Source: Pseudomonas sp. PDM05
GTDB taxonomy: Bacteria; Pseudomonadota; Gammaproteobacteria; Pseudomonadales; Pseudomonadaceae
Reading direction: 5' to 3'
NCBI RefSeq assembly: GCF_014851685.1
Contig: NZ_JACVAC010000003.1
Span: 372,001-436,000, forward strand
Length of the DNA stretch: 64,000 nucleotides
Shown: piece by piece, positions 1-8,270 of the stretch
How the letters are laid out: each line of letters opens with the position of its first letter
Numbering within the stretch: position 1 is the stretch's first letter
Program-made: the position numbers and the translations under genes
The notes under the pieces: model-generated
The model's database searches: none
Seen by the model: only the letters and a program-made list of their open reading frames with translations
What the model was told of the DNA's origin: nothing

Positions 1-286
1 CCTCGGAGCGCAACAGGTTCTCGACCCGGCGCTCGATCACGCGATCGGCCGCGGGCAACAACACCACTTGCTCGAACGGCTGCGGCCAGGCCAGCAACAG
101 CCCGGCATTCTGGATACGGTCGAGGGCGCCGAAGTGCAACACCACGGCACGGTTCTGCGGGTCGATCTGGCGCACATTGGAAAGCGCCCAGGCCAACGCG
201 GCCAATACGGTCACCGCGTACAGCGCCAGGAACGTCAGGCGCCCGGCCTGGACCCATGGGCTGTCCGGGCTGTCACGCTCGGTCAT
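1..286 (-). CDS. SPFH/band-7 membrane protein (HflK/HflC-like), C-terminus beyond window
   Basis: Only the first 95 residues are visible; the gene runs off the left edge. After a short polar N-terminus (MTERDSPDSPWVQAGR) there is one hydrophobic segment at about residues 17-38, then the start of a band-7 domain with the typical 'DPQNRAVVLHFGALDRI' and 'WPQPFEQV' elements. This is the layout of HflK/HflC and related prohibitin-like proteins, which form periplasm-facing multimeric assemblies and often modulate membrane proteases such as FtsH. The start ATG overlaps the stop of the upstream band-7 gene (ATGA), so the two are translationally coupled. It is the third of three tandem SPFH genes. 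True hflK-hflC normally sits beside hflX/hfq, so this is a paralogous set of unknown role. Confidence 0.8.
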   Translation of the reverse strand, partial: MTERDSPDSPWVQAGRLTFLALYAVTVLAALAWALSNVRQIDPQNRAVVLHFGALDRIQNAGLLLAWPQPFEQVVLLPAADRVIERRVENLLRSE

Positions 287-1275
287 GGCTGGACGTCCTT
301 CGGCCCGTCCACCAGGGCGCGGAACGGCGCCGCGTCGGTGCGCAGGATGATCCTGGTGCCTGGCGAAACCACGGTACCCAAGGTGTCCAGCGAACGCAGC
401 AGGTTATACAGCTGCGGATTACCGGCGTAGGCACGGCCGTAGATCTGCGCGGCTTCGACCCGCGATTGCGCCTCGATGTCGGCGGCTTTGACCGTGGCAT
501 CGGCCTGCACGATGCGCGCGTCACGCTCGGCGGCGGAGCGGATCTGCGCCGCTTCACGCTTGCCCACGGCCGTGCGCTCGGTGGCGATGGTTTCACGCTC
601 GGCGCGCATGCGGTCGACGGTGGCGGTGAGCGTCACCGACGGCAAGGTCAGCCGTTCGATACCGACTTGGGCCACGCGCACGCCGTAGGTGGTGAGCAAT
701 TGTTGATCAATCTGTTGGCGCAACTGCGCTTCAAAATCAGCAATGCGCACTTGGCTGGCATCGGTATTGATCAAGCTCGACAGGTCAAAGCTGGCTGCGG
801 TGGTTTCCAGCGCCGAACCGACAAAGGTACGAATCTGCCGCGCCGCTTCATCCGGCTGGTTCTGCACGGCGCGCATAAAGCGCTGCACGTTGTCGGCATC
901 GCCCTGCACCTGCCACGCCACGTACGCCTGCACGATGATGCGCAGGCCATCGCGGGTGCCCACGTCCTGCAAGCCGCTGGAGGTGGTGCGCAGGCGCAGG
1001 TCCACCGGGATCGCCGCTTCGAACGGCGCCGGCCAGCGCCAGCCCAGGCCCGGCTCCAGCAGCACCCGCGCCGGGTTGCCGAAACGGGTAATCACCGTGG
1101 CTTCGCCGGAGCGCACTTGCACCAGGCTCGCGGCCGCGACCGCAAACAGCACCAGCAGCACCGCCCAGGCCATGCGCCGCCATGGGAACGGGCCGGCGGC
1201 GGGTTCGTCGCCATGATGATGGTGGTGGTGGTGATGGCCATGATGATGACCGTGATCGTGAGAATGAGCGCTCAA
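283..1275 (-). CDS. SPFH/band-7 protein with polyhistidine N-terminus (HflC-like)
   Basis: 330 residues. The first 23 residues hold 14 histidines (positions 4-21), followed by one membrane segment at about residues 34-50 (WRRMAWAVLLVLFAVAAAS) and a band-7 domain at about 55-240. The region from about 210 to 290 is rich in Ala/Glu/Arg and probably forms the coiled coil typical of HflC-type proteins ('RERETIATERTAVGKREAAQ'-like). The His run lies on the cytoplasmic side if topology is N-in, and could bind Zn, Ni or Cu; that is inference. It is 12 nt downstream of the larger SPFH gene and overlaps the next by 4 nt, so the three genes form one operon. The function is not known from sequence alone. 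Confidence 0.85.
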   Translation of the reverse strand: MSAHSHDHGHHHGHHHHHHHHGDEPAAGPFPWRRMAWAVLLVLFAVAAASLVQVRSGEATVITRFGNPARVLLEPGLGWRWPAPFEAAIPVDLRLRTTSSGLQDVGTRDGLRIIVQAYVAWQVQGDADNVQRFMRAVQNQPDEAARQIRTFVGSALETTAASFDLSSLINTDASQVRIADFEAQLRQQIDQQLLTTYGVRVAQVGIERLTLPSVTLTATVDRMRAERETIATERTAVGKREAAQIRSAAERDARIVQADATVKAADIEAQSRVEAAQIYGRAYAGNPQLYNLLRSLDTLGTVVSPGTRIILRTDAAPFRALVDGPKDVQP

Positions 1276-1287
1276 CAGACCGACTCC

Positions 1288-3192
1288 TTATTGAACGGCT
1301 TTGCGCGGCAGCGACGGATCGGCCGGCAAGGAAAAAGAACGCAGATCGATCGTCGGCGCACTGTCGGCGCCCAGGCGATGATCCAGAATCAACAGCTTGG
1401 CGTGGGCCAGGCCCTGGCTCAGTTGGCCGAGGTACTGTTCCAGCACGAAGGCTTTGCCCGCGCTGGCGTAGGCCTTTTGTTCGGCGGCGAAACGCAGGTC
1501 GGCCGCCTGGGCACCGGCATTCACTTCGCGCGCGGTGGCCGTGGCCTGGTCACGGGCGCTGCTGGCTTGCAGCAGGGCCAGGTTGGTTTGTTCGCTGGCG
1601 GCGCCGCGTTCGCGGGAGATCAGCGCCTGTGCACCGATCTGCGCAGCTTGCACGCCGTGATAGGCATTAGCGGCGCCGGCCGGTGGGTGGATCGCTTCCA
1701 CCACCGTGGCGAGGATTTCCACGCCGCTGTCGAGGTGATGCAGATCGGCCTGCACGGCGCGGCCGATCTCGTCAGCGAGGCTGGTGCGTTGCTCGCCGAG
1801 CAATTCGTCAAGGGTGCGCGAGGCAAAGTCGTGGACCAGGATGCGGCTGGCGGTGCTGCGGATCAGGGTCGGCACATCCGCGCTGTTGTAGGTGGCGGCC
1901 AGCGCGGCGTGGTCGTTGAGGCCGATGCGGTAGACGAAACGCACGTCCATGTTGACGATCTGGAAGCCCTGCTTGTCGCCGCTGCTGCTGGCGATGACCT
2001 GGGATTTGTCATTCACGTGGCTGGCGTCCCACAGGCGGTTGGCGATCAGCGGCGCCGGGCCTTCAGCGGCGGCCAGCTCCGGGGCGGCGGCCTCACTGAC
2101 GCTGGTGGCGAGTTCATGCACCACGCCGTTTTCCACACTGATCACGCGGCCCAGCGGCCAGGGCAGACCGGCATGCAGGCCAGGGCCGAACACCTCCACC
2201 GGCTTGCCGAAGCGCTCATAAATCCCACGACCTTGCAGGGGCACTTCGTGCACACCAGTAAGCGCCCAGCCTACCGCCAGCACCACCAGCAACACCGGCA
2301 GAAATGCGCGGCGGATGTAGGTAAACGCCCAGATCTGGCGCAGGTCGATGCCGAAGCGGTTGTGCAATTCGTGCTGCAAGGCGAGCAAGGGTTGCGGTGG
2401 CCAGCGCAGCAGCCCGGCGATAACGCTTTGCGCCATCAGCCGCGGTTCGAGGCGTGGTTGGCGCGGACTGAACAGCGAAAGGATGGCCCTGAGCAGAAAC
2501 TCGATGGCGACCAGCGCGGGTAACCCGCCGATCAGCACCGCGAGCCGCAACGGCCAGACCGCTTCGGCACTGGCGAACAGCAGGCAAATTCCACTGAGCA
2601 CCAGGCAGATAATCGCCACCCGGCTCAACTGCGCCAGCTGCGCGGCTTCCGGCCATTGCACGGCGGTTTCCTGGGCGAGGCGGCGTTCGAACACCAGCAG
2701 GCCAAACGCCAAGGCCAGTGCCAACGCGGCACCGATGCTGGCGGATTGACCGACTGCTGCAGCGGGCAGGGCCAGGTTCCAGAACTCGACGACACTGACC
2801 AGCGCCAGCAGCGACCAACCGCCGAGCCACACCACCGGCGTACCGATCTGCTGGGCGAAGCGCTCGGTGAAGCGGGCGTAGCGGCTGGTGTCCTCAACCG
2901 GCACTTGCGCCGCAGGTTCTTCCAGCGCCTGGGCGCGCCAATCGGCCACCCACCACGCCGACTGCAAACCGGCCACCAGCAACAGCAACGCCGACGCACA
3001 GTTGATCAACACCACCGGCCAGATCGACAGCGGCGCGAACAGCGCGACGAACAGCGCCAGTACCCACCCGCACAGCGCCACCGCCGTCAGGCTGATCCCG
3101 GCCTGGCGCAATCGACGGGCATGGAACAGCCCCTGCTGAAAACGCGGCAGGCCTTCCACCGAAGCGCCGTCAGCCTCTAGATCCACTTGCAT
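1288..3192 (-). CDS. Polytopic membrane protein with C-terminal SPFH/band-7 domain (HflK-like)
   Basis: 634 residues from ATG 3192 (MQVDLEADGAS). The open frame continues further upstream to 3378, but that extension only translates the REPIN at 3291-3377, so I rejected it. The N-terminal part of about 330 residues holds some seven hydrophobic segments in two clusters (around residues 35-80 and 120-240, then one near 305-320). A band-7 domain follows, starting at 'VPLQGRGIYERFGKPVEVFGPGLHAGLPWPL', and then an Ala/Gln-rich helical tail. Ordinary HflK has one membrane segment and about 400 residues, so the polytopic N-terminus is an added domain. It is the first gene of the three-gene SPFH operon. 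Confidence 0.8.
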   Translation of the reverse strand: MQVDLEADGASVEGLPRFQQGLFHARRLRQAGISLTAVALCGWVLALFVALFAPLSIWPVVLINCASALLLLVAGLQSAWWVADWRAQALEEPAAQVPVEDTSRYARFTERFAQQIGTPVVWLGGWSLLALVSVVEFWNLALPAAAVGQSASIGAALALALAFGLLVFERRLAQETAVQWPEAAQLAQLSRVAIICLVLSGICLLFASAEAVWPLRLAVLIGGLPALVAIEFLLRAILSLFSPRQPRLEPRLMAQSVIAGLLRWPPQPLLALQHELHNRFGIDLRQIWAFTYIRRAFLPVLLVVLAVGWALTGVHEVPLQGRGIYERFGKPVEVFGPGLHAGLPWPLGRVISVENGVVHELATSVSEAAAPELAAAEGPAPLIANRLWDASHVNDKSQVIASSSGDKQGFQIVNMDVRFVYRIGLNDHAALAATYNSADVPTLIRSTASRILVHDFASRTLDELLGEQRTSLADEIGRAVQADLHHLDSGVEILATVVEAIHPPAGAANAYHGVQAAQIGAQALISRERGAASEQTNLALLQASSARDQATATAREVNAGAQAADLRFAAEQKAYASAGKAFVLEQYLGQLSQGLAHAKLLILDHRLGADSAPTIDLRSFSLPADPSLPRKAVQ

Positions 3193-3290
3193 CCACTTAC
3201 GTCCGCTTGCACACAATTGGTTACGATATAACACGGGGCGTGAAATTTTTGTCCGGTGAATGTCGCTTTCAAACCCAACCACCGATTCCC

Positions 3291-3377
3291 TGTGGGAGCT
3301 GGCTTGCCTGCGATGCTGACAACAAGGTCTTCCAGCAAAACCGAGGTGATTCAATCGCAGGCAAGCCAGCTCCCACA
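3291..3377. repeat. REPIN-type inverted repeat (GTGGGAGCTGGCTTGCC class)
   Basis: An arm reading TGTGGGAGCTGGCTTGCCTG starts at 3291 and its reverse complement ends at 3377, separated by an unrelated centre. Copies of the same arm occur at 21332-21420 and 59357-59443. This is the REP doublet structure typical of the P. fluorescens group, dispersed by RAYT transposases. The rest of the 3193-3525 gap shows no gene and only the promoter region of the next operon. Confidence 0.85.
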
Positions 3378-3525
3378 TTGATCGTTTCCACTTCTATACC
3401 TCGTTGTGCTCGGGAGCGTGACTAAACCCCCATAAACACGCGCCATCACTGGTACAGGCCAGGATTAAGCGGCACACTCCAAGCCAGTTTTTCGCGGGCT
3501 CACGGACAAGGAAGCGTCACCTCCC

Positions 3526-4146
3526 ATGATTTCGATCTATCAGCTCAAACCGCGTTTTCAAAACCTGCTGCGCCCCCTCGTGCAGCGCCTCTACGACAAC
3601 GGCACCACCGCCAACCAGATCACCGTGCTGGCCGGCGTGGTTTCCCTGCTGGTCGGCCTGCTGATCGCCAGCTTCGCCCAACACCTGTGGCTGTTTGCGC
3701 TGATCCCGCTGTGGATGATCCTGCGCATGGCCCTCAACGCCATCGACGGCATGCTCGCCCGGGAATTCGGCCAGCAGTCGCGCCTGGGTGCCTACCTCAA
3801 TGAGTTGTGCGACGTGATTGCCGACAGCGCGCTGATCCTGCCGTTTGCATTGATTCCCGGCGTGAGCCTGGCGCCGGTGCTGCTGGTGGCGTTGCTGGCG
3901 GTGTTCAGCGAATACGCCGGGGTGCTCGGGCCGATGGTGGGCGCATCGCGGCGCTACGACGGGCCGATGGGCAAGAGCGATCGGGCGTTTGTGCTCGGCG
4001 TGCTGGCCACTGGTGTAGCGCTGGGTTGGCTCGGCGCCAGCTGGGTGGATGGGGTGATGTGGCTGGTCGCCGCCCTGCTTGCCTACACCCTGGTCAACCG
4101 GGTGCGCCAAGGCCTCAAAGAACAACAAGACTCCCCTTCTGCATAA
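3526..4146 (+). CDS. ynbA: CDP-alcohol phosphatidyltransferase family protein (YnbA-like)
   Basis: 206 residues, polytopic. The family catalytic motif D-x2-DG-x2-AR-x8-G-x3-D-x3-D is present at residues 71-96, but in altered form: N71-A-I-D74-G-M-L-A-R79 ... G88-A-Y-L-N92-E-L-C-D96. The first and third aspartates are thus asparagine, although the spacing is intact. Family members move a phosphatidyl group from CDP-diacylglycerol to an alcohol at the inner membrane. From memory E. coli YnbA has the same Asn pattern, which would make it a subfamily trait, not damage. It is the first gene of a six-gene operon whose other members also match Ynb proteins or lipid enzymes. The acceptor alcohol is unknown. 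Confidence 0.85.
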   Translation: MISIYQLKPRFQNLLRPLVQRLYDNGTTANQITVLAGVVSLLVGLLIASFAQHLWLFALIPLWMILRMALNAIDGMLAREFGQQSRLGAYLNELCDVIADSALILPFALIPGVSLAPVLLVALLAVFSEYAGVLGPMVGASRRYDGPMGKSDRAFVLGVLATGVALGWLGASWVDGVMWLVAALLAYTLVNRVRQGLKEQQDSPSA

Positions 4147-4156
4147 GGATTTTGCG

Positions 4157-5905
4157 ATGCGCGAACAACAAGCACACACCTTCAGTACCCACGATGGCGT
4201 CGAGCTGTTCTACCGGCACTGGCCGGCCACCGCGGGCGACGGGCCACGCAAGGCCATCGTGTTGTTCCATCGCGGCCATGAGCATTCGGGGCGCATTGCC
4301 CATCTGGTCGATGAACTGGACCTGCCACACTTCGACTTCTTCGCCTGGGATGCCCGTGGCCACGGCCAGTCTCCCGGCGAACGCGGCGACAGCCCCAGCT
4401 TCGCCACCAGCGCCCGCGACGTGCAAACCTTCTGCGACCACATCGGCGCCACCTATGGCATCGAGGAAGAGAACTTCGCCGTCATCGCCCAAAGCGTCGG
4501 CGCGGTGATCGCGGCCACCTGGGTGCATGACTACGCGCCAAAGATCCGCGCGCTGGTGCTCGCCTCGCCGGCGTTCAAGGTCAAGCTCTACGTGCCGTTC
4601 GCCCGGCCGGGCCTGGCGTTGATGCGCAAGTTTCGCGGCAACTTTTTCGTCAACAGCTACGTCAAGGCCAAGTTCCTCAGCCATGACCCCGAGCGCGTGG
4701 CGTCCTACGACAGCGACCCGCTGATCACCAAGGCGATCTCGGTAAATGTGCTGCTCGGCCTGTACGAAGCGGCCGACCGGGTTGTGGCCGATGCCCAGGC
4801 GATCCAGGTGCCGACCCAATTACTGGTGTCCGGCTCGGACTTCGTGGTGCACCGCAAACCCCAGCAGCAATTTTTCGACCGCCTCGGCAGCCTGAAAAAA
4901 GAGCTGCACATCCTCCCCGGTTTCTTCCACGACACCCTCGGCGAACGCGACCGCGCCACCGCCGTGAGCAGCGCCAAGCGCTTTATCCTGCAGAACTTCG
5001 AACACCCGCTGGACCGCGCCTCGCTGCTCGACGCCGACAAGATCGGCGCCACCTGCGCCGAATCCGAAGCCCTCGCCGCGCCGTTGCCGCGCAACTCCCT
5101 GCGCGACCTGTACTGGCGCCTGACCCGCGCCAGCATGGGCCTGGGCAAGAACCTGTCGGACGGGGTCAAGCTGGGCTTCGACACCGGTTTCGACTCCGGC
5201 AGCACCCTGGACTACGTGTACCGCAACAAGCCCACCGGCAAGGGCGGGCTGGGGCGGATGATCGACACCAACTACCTCAACTCCATCGGCTGGCGCGGCA
5301 TCCGCCAGCGCAAGCTGAACGTCGAGGAACTGCTGCGCCTGGCCATGGCCAAGTTGCGTGCCGATGATCGCGAAGTACGCATCGTCGACATCGCCGCCGG
5401 CCACGGTCGCTACATTCTGGAAGCCTTGCAGGGCGTTTCGCCGCTGCCGGAGTCGATCCTGCTGCGCGACTACAGCGACATCAATGTGCGTGACGGTGGC
5501 GCGCTGATTCGCGAGAAGGGCCTGGGCGACATTGCCCAATTCGTCAAAGGCGATGCATTTGACCGTACGGACCTGGCCGCGCTGGCGCCCAAGCCGACGC
5601 TGGCGGTGGTGTCCGGGCTGTACGAATTGTTTGCCGACAACGCCATGGTCGGCGGCTCGCTGGCCGGGCTGGCTGAAGCGGTAGAGCCCGGCGGTTATCT
5701 GGTCTACACCGGCCAGCCATGGCACCCGCAACTGGAGCTGATCGCCCGTGCGCTGACCAGCCACCGCCAGGGCCAGGCCTGGGTAATGCGCCGGCGCAGC
5801 CAGGCGGAGATGGATCAACTGGTCGAGGCGGCGGGCTTTCGCAAGATCACCCAGCGGGTGGACGAATGGGGCATTTTCACCGTGTCCGTGGCACAGAAGA
5901 TCTGA
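4157..5905 (+). CDS. ynbC: Fused alpha/beta hydrolase and SAM-dependent methyltransferase (YnbC-like)
   Basis: 582 residues from ATG 4157, chosen because AAGGA lies 8 nt upstream; an upstream in-frame ATG at 4079 lies inside the previous gene. Residues about 1-300 are a serine hydrolase of the monoglyceride-lipase type: nucleophile S113 in the elbow AQSVGA, D228 in SGSDF and H258 in GFFHD form a credible triad. Residues about 340-582 are a class I methyltransferase with motif I VDIAAGHGR (410-418) and the acidic residue region LRDYSDINVRD. Two activities in one chain suggest that a lipid-linked product is hydrolysed or acyl-trimmed and then methylated. The stop is 2 nt before the next start. 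The assignment by domain is firm; the substrate is unknown. Confidence 0.88.
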   Translation: MREQQAHTFSTHDGVELFYRHWPATAGDGPRKAIVLFHRGHEHSGRIAHLVDELDLPHFDFFAWDARGHGQSPGERGDSPSFATSARDVQTFCDHIGATYGIEEENFAVIAQSVGAVIAATWVHDYAPKIRALVLASPAFKVKLYVPFARPGLALMRKFRGNFFVNSYVKAKFLSHDPERVASYDSDPLITKAISVNVLLGLYEAADRVVADAQAIQVPTQLLVSGSDFVVHRKPQQQFFDRLGSLKKELHILPGFFHDTLGERDRATAVSSAKRFILQNFEHPLDRASLLDADKIGATCAESEALAAPLPRNSLRDLYWRLTRASMGLGKNLSDGVKLGFDTGFDSGSTLDYVYRNKPTGKGGLGRMIDTNYLNSIGWRGIRQRKLNVEELLRLAMAKLRADDREVRIVDIAAGHGRYILEALQGVSPLPESILLRDYSDINVRDGGALIREKGLGDIAQFVKGDAFDRTDLAALAPKPTLAVVSGLYELFADNAMVGGSLAGLAEAVEPGGYLVYTGQPWHPQLELIARALTSHRQGQAWVMRRRSQAEMDQLVEAAGFRKITQRVDEWGIFTVSVAQKI

Positions 5906-5907
5906 AC

Positions 5908-7206
5908 ATGCGCGAACCCGGTCTGCTCAAGCCCGCCGTCCTCTGGCTGCTGCTGTTGGCGCCGCTGTTCTTCAGCACCTACGGCTTCGCCACCTGGGTC
6001 ACCAGCCAGCGCAGCGACGTCGGCACGTTGGTGTTCGACTGGGAAACCCACATGCCCTTCCTGGCGTGGAGCATCGTGCCCTACTGGTCCATCGACCTGC
6101 TTTACGGGTTCTCCCTGTTGCTGCCCAACAGCCGGCATGAACTGAAGCAACATGCGCTGCGGCTATTGAGTGCGCAGGTGATTGCCGTGAGTTGCTTCCT
6201 GATCTGGCCGCTGCGTTTCACCTTCGAGCGGCCCGAACTGGATGGCGTGTTCGGCTGGCTGTTTGCCGTGCTGGCCGGGTTCGACAAACCGTTCAACCAG
6301 GCGCCGTCGCTGCACATCGCGCTGCTGGTGATCCTGTGGGTCATGTACCAGCGCCACACCCAGGGTGTCTGGCGCTGGCTGGTACACGGCTGGTTCGCGT
6401 TGATCGGTCTTTCGGTGCTGACCACTTATCAACATCACTTTATCGACTTACCCACAGGCGCCCTCGCCGGCTGGATCTGCGTGTGGCTATGGCCGGTGGA
6501 ACATCCGAGCCCGCTGCTGAATGCGCGGCTGACGCGGGACCCCAAGCGCTGGCGGCTGGGCGCGCGTTACGGCCTGGGCGCGTTGCTGCTGGCGGTGCTT
6601 GCGTTGGCCCTGGGCGGCGGCTGGCTGTGGCTACTGTGGCCGGCGGTGTCCCTGGCCTTGATCAAGGCGAACTACTTCGTGCTGGGCGCCGCAGGCTTCC
6701 AGAAGCGCGCCGATGGTCGACTGACACCGGCCGCGCGCTGGCTGTATGCGCCTTACCTGGCGGCGGCGTGGATCAACTCGCGCCTGTGGACACGCAAACA
6801 TCCACAACCGGACCGGATTGTGGATAACGTCTGGCTCGGGCGCATTCCCACGACCCGCGAGCAGGAGCCCTTCAAGGCCATCGTCGATCTCTGCGCCGAA
6901 TTGCCGATTAATCCACAGGGACGTGCCTATCAGGCCATCCCCGTGCTGGACCTGATCGCCCCGACGCCCGCCGAATGCCTGCTCGCCGCCGAGGCCATCG
7001 AACGCCTGCGCGCCAGTGGCCCGCTGCTGGTGTGTTGCGCCCTGGGCTATTCGCGCAGCGCGACGGCGGTTGCCGCGTGGCTGCTGCACAGCGGGCGGGC
7101 CACGACGGTGGAGGATGCGCTGACTATTATTCGTACAGCGCGGGCCGATGTGGTCCTGCACCCCGCTCACCGTGAAGCTTTGGAGGGTTTGCCCCATGCC
7201 CGCTGA
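5908..7206 (+). CDS. ynbD: PAP2-family membrane phosphatase fused to dual-specificity phosphatase domain (YnbD-like)
   Basis: 432 residues from ATG 5908. The N-terminal two thirds is polytopic, with PAP2 acid-phosphatase motifs PSLH (H136) and YQHHFIDLPTG (H176/H177, D180), the residues that carry out phosphate removal from lipid or polyprenyl phosphates. The C-terminal 130 residues form a cysteine phosphatase domain with a C-x5-R loop, C377-A-L-G-Y-S-R383, preceded by VDNVWLGRIPT and VDLCAEL elements typical of dual-specificity phosphatases. Such fusions suit dephosphorylation of phosphatidylglycerophosphate- or inositol-phosphate-like lipids. It is translationally close to both neighbours (2 nt before, overlap after). 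Confidence 0.88.
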   Translation: MREPGLLKPAVLWLLLLAPLFFSTYGFATWVTSQRSDVGTLVFDWETHMPFLAWSIVPYWSIDLLYGFSLLLPNSRHELKQHALRLLSAQVIAVSCFLIWPLRFTFERPELDGVFGWLFAVLAGFDKPFNQAPSLHIALLVILWVMYQRHTQGVWRWLVHGWFALIGLSVLTTYQHHFIDLPTGALAGWICVWLWPVEHPSPLLNARLTRDPKRWRLGARYGLGALLLAVLALALGGGWLWLLWPAVSLALIKANYFVLGAAGFQKRADGRLTPAARWLYAPYLAAAWINSRLWTRKHPQPDRIVDNVWLGRIPTTREQEPFKAIVDLCAELPINPQGRAYQAIPVLDLIAPTPAECLLAAEAIERLRASGPLLVCCALGYSRSATAVAAWLLHSGRATTVEDALTIIRTARADVVLHPAHREALEGLPHAR

Positions 7207-7639
7207 TATGGAACTCCAGGTCGTCGCCAGCCTGCTGCGCCGCGGCCGTTCGCTGGATCAGTTATCCACAGGCCTGACCCTGCTCGGCGTGTTGTTCGGC
7301 CTGGCCCAACTGCTGATGGCCAGCATTACGCCAATCTGCCTGCTGCTCAGCCTGTGGATGATTATCCTTGGGCTGCTGCAAAAGTACTGGGCGCTGCGCG
7401 TGGCCTTCGATGCCGACCTGTTCGCCCTGCTCGCCCGCGACACCGAACGCACCGCCGACCTCGACCTGGCCCTGCAAACCCTTGGCCTGCAAGCGCCCAA
7501 ACGCGCCGGCCGGCCCTGGACCGAACGCCGTCGCGGCGCCCTCAAACTGCTGCGCAAACAAGCCTGGTTGCTGGGTGCACAAACGCTGCTGACCCTGGGC
7601 GTGATCCTCGCCAGCCCCTGGCTGCCTTTCGCCGGATAA
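7196..7639 (+). CDS. Small membrane protein of the lipid operon, unknown function
   Basis: 147 residues from ATG 7196, with GGAGGG 8 nt upstream; a second ATG at 7208 is less well placed. Two hydrophobic segments at about residues 24-62 (GVLFGLAQLLMASITPICLLLSLWMIILGLL) and one at about 125-143 flank a charged cytoplasmic or periplasmic stretch with RDTERTADLDLALQTLGL and a basic PWTERRRGALKLLRK patch. I do not recognise a family. It overlaps the end of the phosphatase gene by 11 nt and ends 9 nt before the acyltransferase, so it is an integral member of the operon and may be a scaffold or partner of the membrane enzymes. Confidence 0.75.
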   Translation: MPADMELQVVASLLRRGRSLDQLSTGLTLLGVLFGLAQLLMASITPICLLLSLWMIILGLLQKYWALRVAFDADLFALLARDTERTADLDLALQTLGLQAPKRAGRPWTERRRGALKLLRKQAWLLGAQTLLTLGVILASPWLPFAG

Positions 7640-7648
7640 GGAATTCCC

Positions 7649-8269
7649 ATGTTCGAACCCGTGGTCGCCACGCTGATTACCTCCATGGCCCGCACCGTTA
7701 CCGGCGCCCGCAGCCTGTGGCTGGGCTGCGCACCTGTGCCGGTGCAACGCATCTACTTCGCCAACCACAGCAGCCACGGCGACTTCGTGCTGCTGTGGGC
7801 CTCATTGCCGCAAAACCTGCGCAAATTCACGCGCCCGGTGGCCGGTAGCGATTACTGGAGCAAAAGCGCCTTGCGCCGCTACATCATCAACCGTGTGTTC
7901 AACGGCGTGCTGATCGACCGCGAGCGCAAGGACCCTGTGGATAACCCGTTGCAGCCCATGTTGACCGCATTGGAAGGCGGCGACTCGCTGATCCTGTTTC
8001 CCGAAGGCACGCGCAATCTGGAAGACGGCCTGCTGCCGTTCAAAAGCGGCTTGTATCACTTGGCAAAAAGTTACCCACAGGCCGAACTGGTGCCTGTGTG
8101 GATAGCCAACCTCAACCGGGTCATGCCCAAGGGTCGCGTGTTGCCGCTGCCCCTGCTGTGCACCACCAGCTTCGGCACGCCGTTGCATTTGGAAGAAGGC
8201 GAAGACAAGACCGCGTTCCTCGCCCGCACCCGTGACGCCCTGCTCGCCCTAGCCCCGGAGCATTCCTGA
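7649..8269 (+). CDS. PlsC-type 1-acyl-glycerol-3-phosphate acyltransferase
   Basis: 206 residues. It has both acyltransferase signatures: NHSSHGD with H40 and D45 (H-x4-D catalytic dyad), and FPEGTR at 117-122 (glycerol-phosphate binding), followed by FKSGLYHLA. The protein is short and lacks a clear N-terminal membrane helix, so it is probably peripheral. The housekeeping plsC candidate is the separate gene at 53359-54129, so this copy likely feeds the operon-specific lipid pathway by making phosphatidate for the CdsA-like enzyme encoded immediately downstream (1 nt after its stop). E. coli ynbABCD, as I recall it, lacks this gene. Confidence 0.85.
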   Translation: MFEPVVATLITSMARTVTGARSLWLGCAPVPVQRIYFANHSSHGDFVLLWASLPQNLRKFTRPVAGSDYWSKSALRRYIINRVFNGVLIDRERKDPVDNPLQPMLTALEGGDSLILFPEGTRNLEDGLLPFKSGLYHLAKSYPQAELVPVWIANLNRVMPKGRVLPLPLLCTTSFGTPLHLEEGEDKTAFLARTRDALLALAPEHS

Positions 8270-8270
8270 T

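Noticed and set aside
256..2523. Plus-strand open frame of 755 codons opposite the SPFH genes
   Set aside because: No domain; the opposite strand carries clear SPFH proteins, and the Met-rich 'VVMAMMMTVIVRM' segment is only the reverse of the His-rich tract.
3193..3378. N-terminal extension of the large SPFH protein to 696 residues
   Set aside because: The added residues are just translation of the REPIN at 3291-3377 and its flank.
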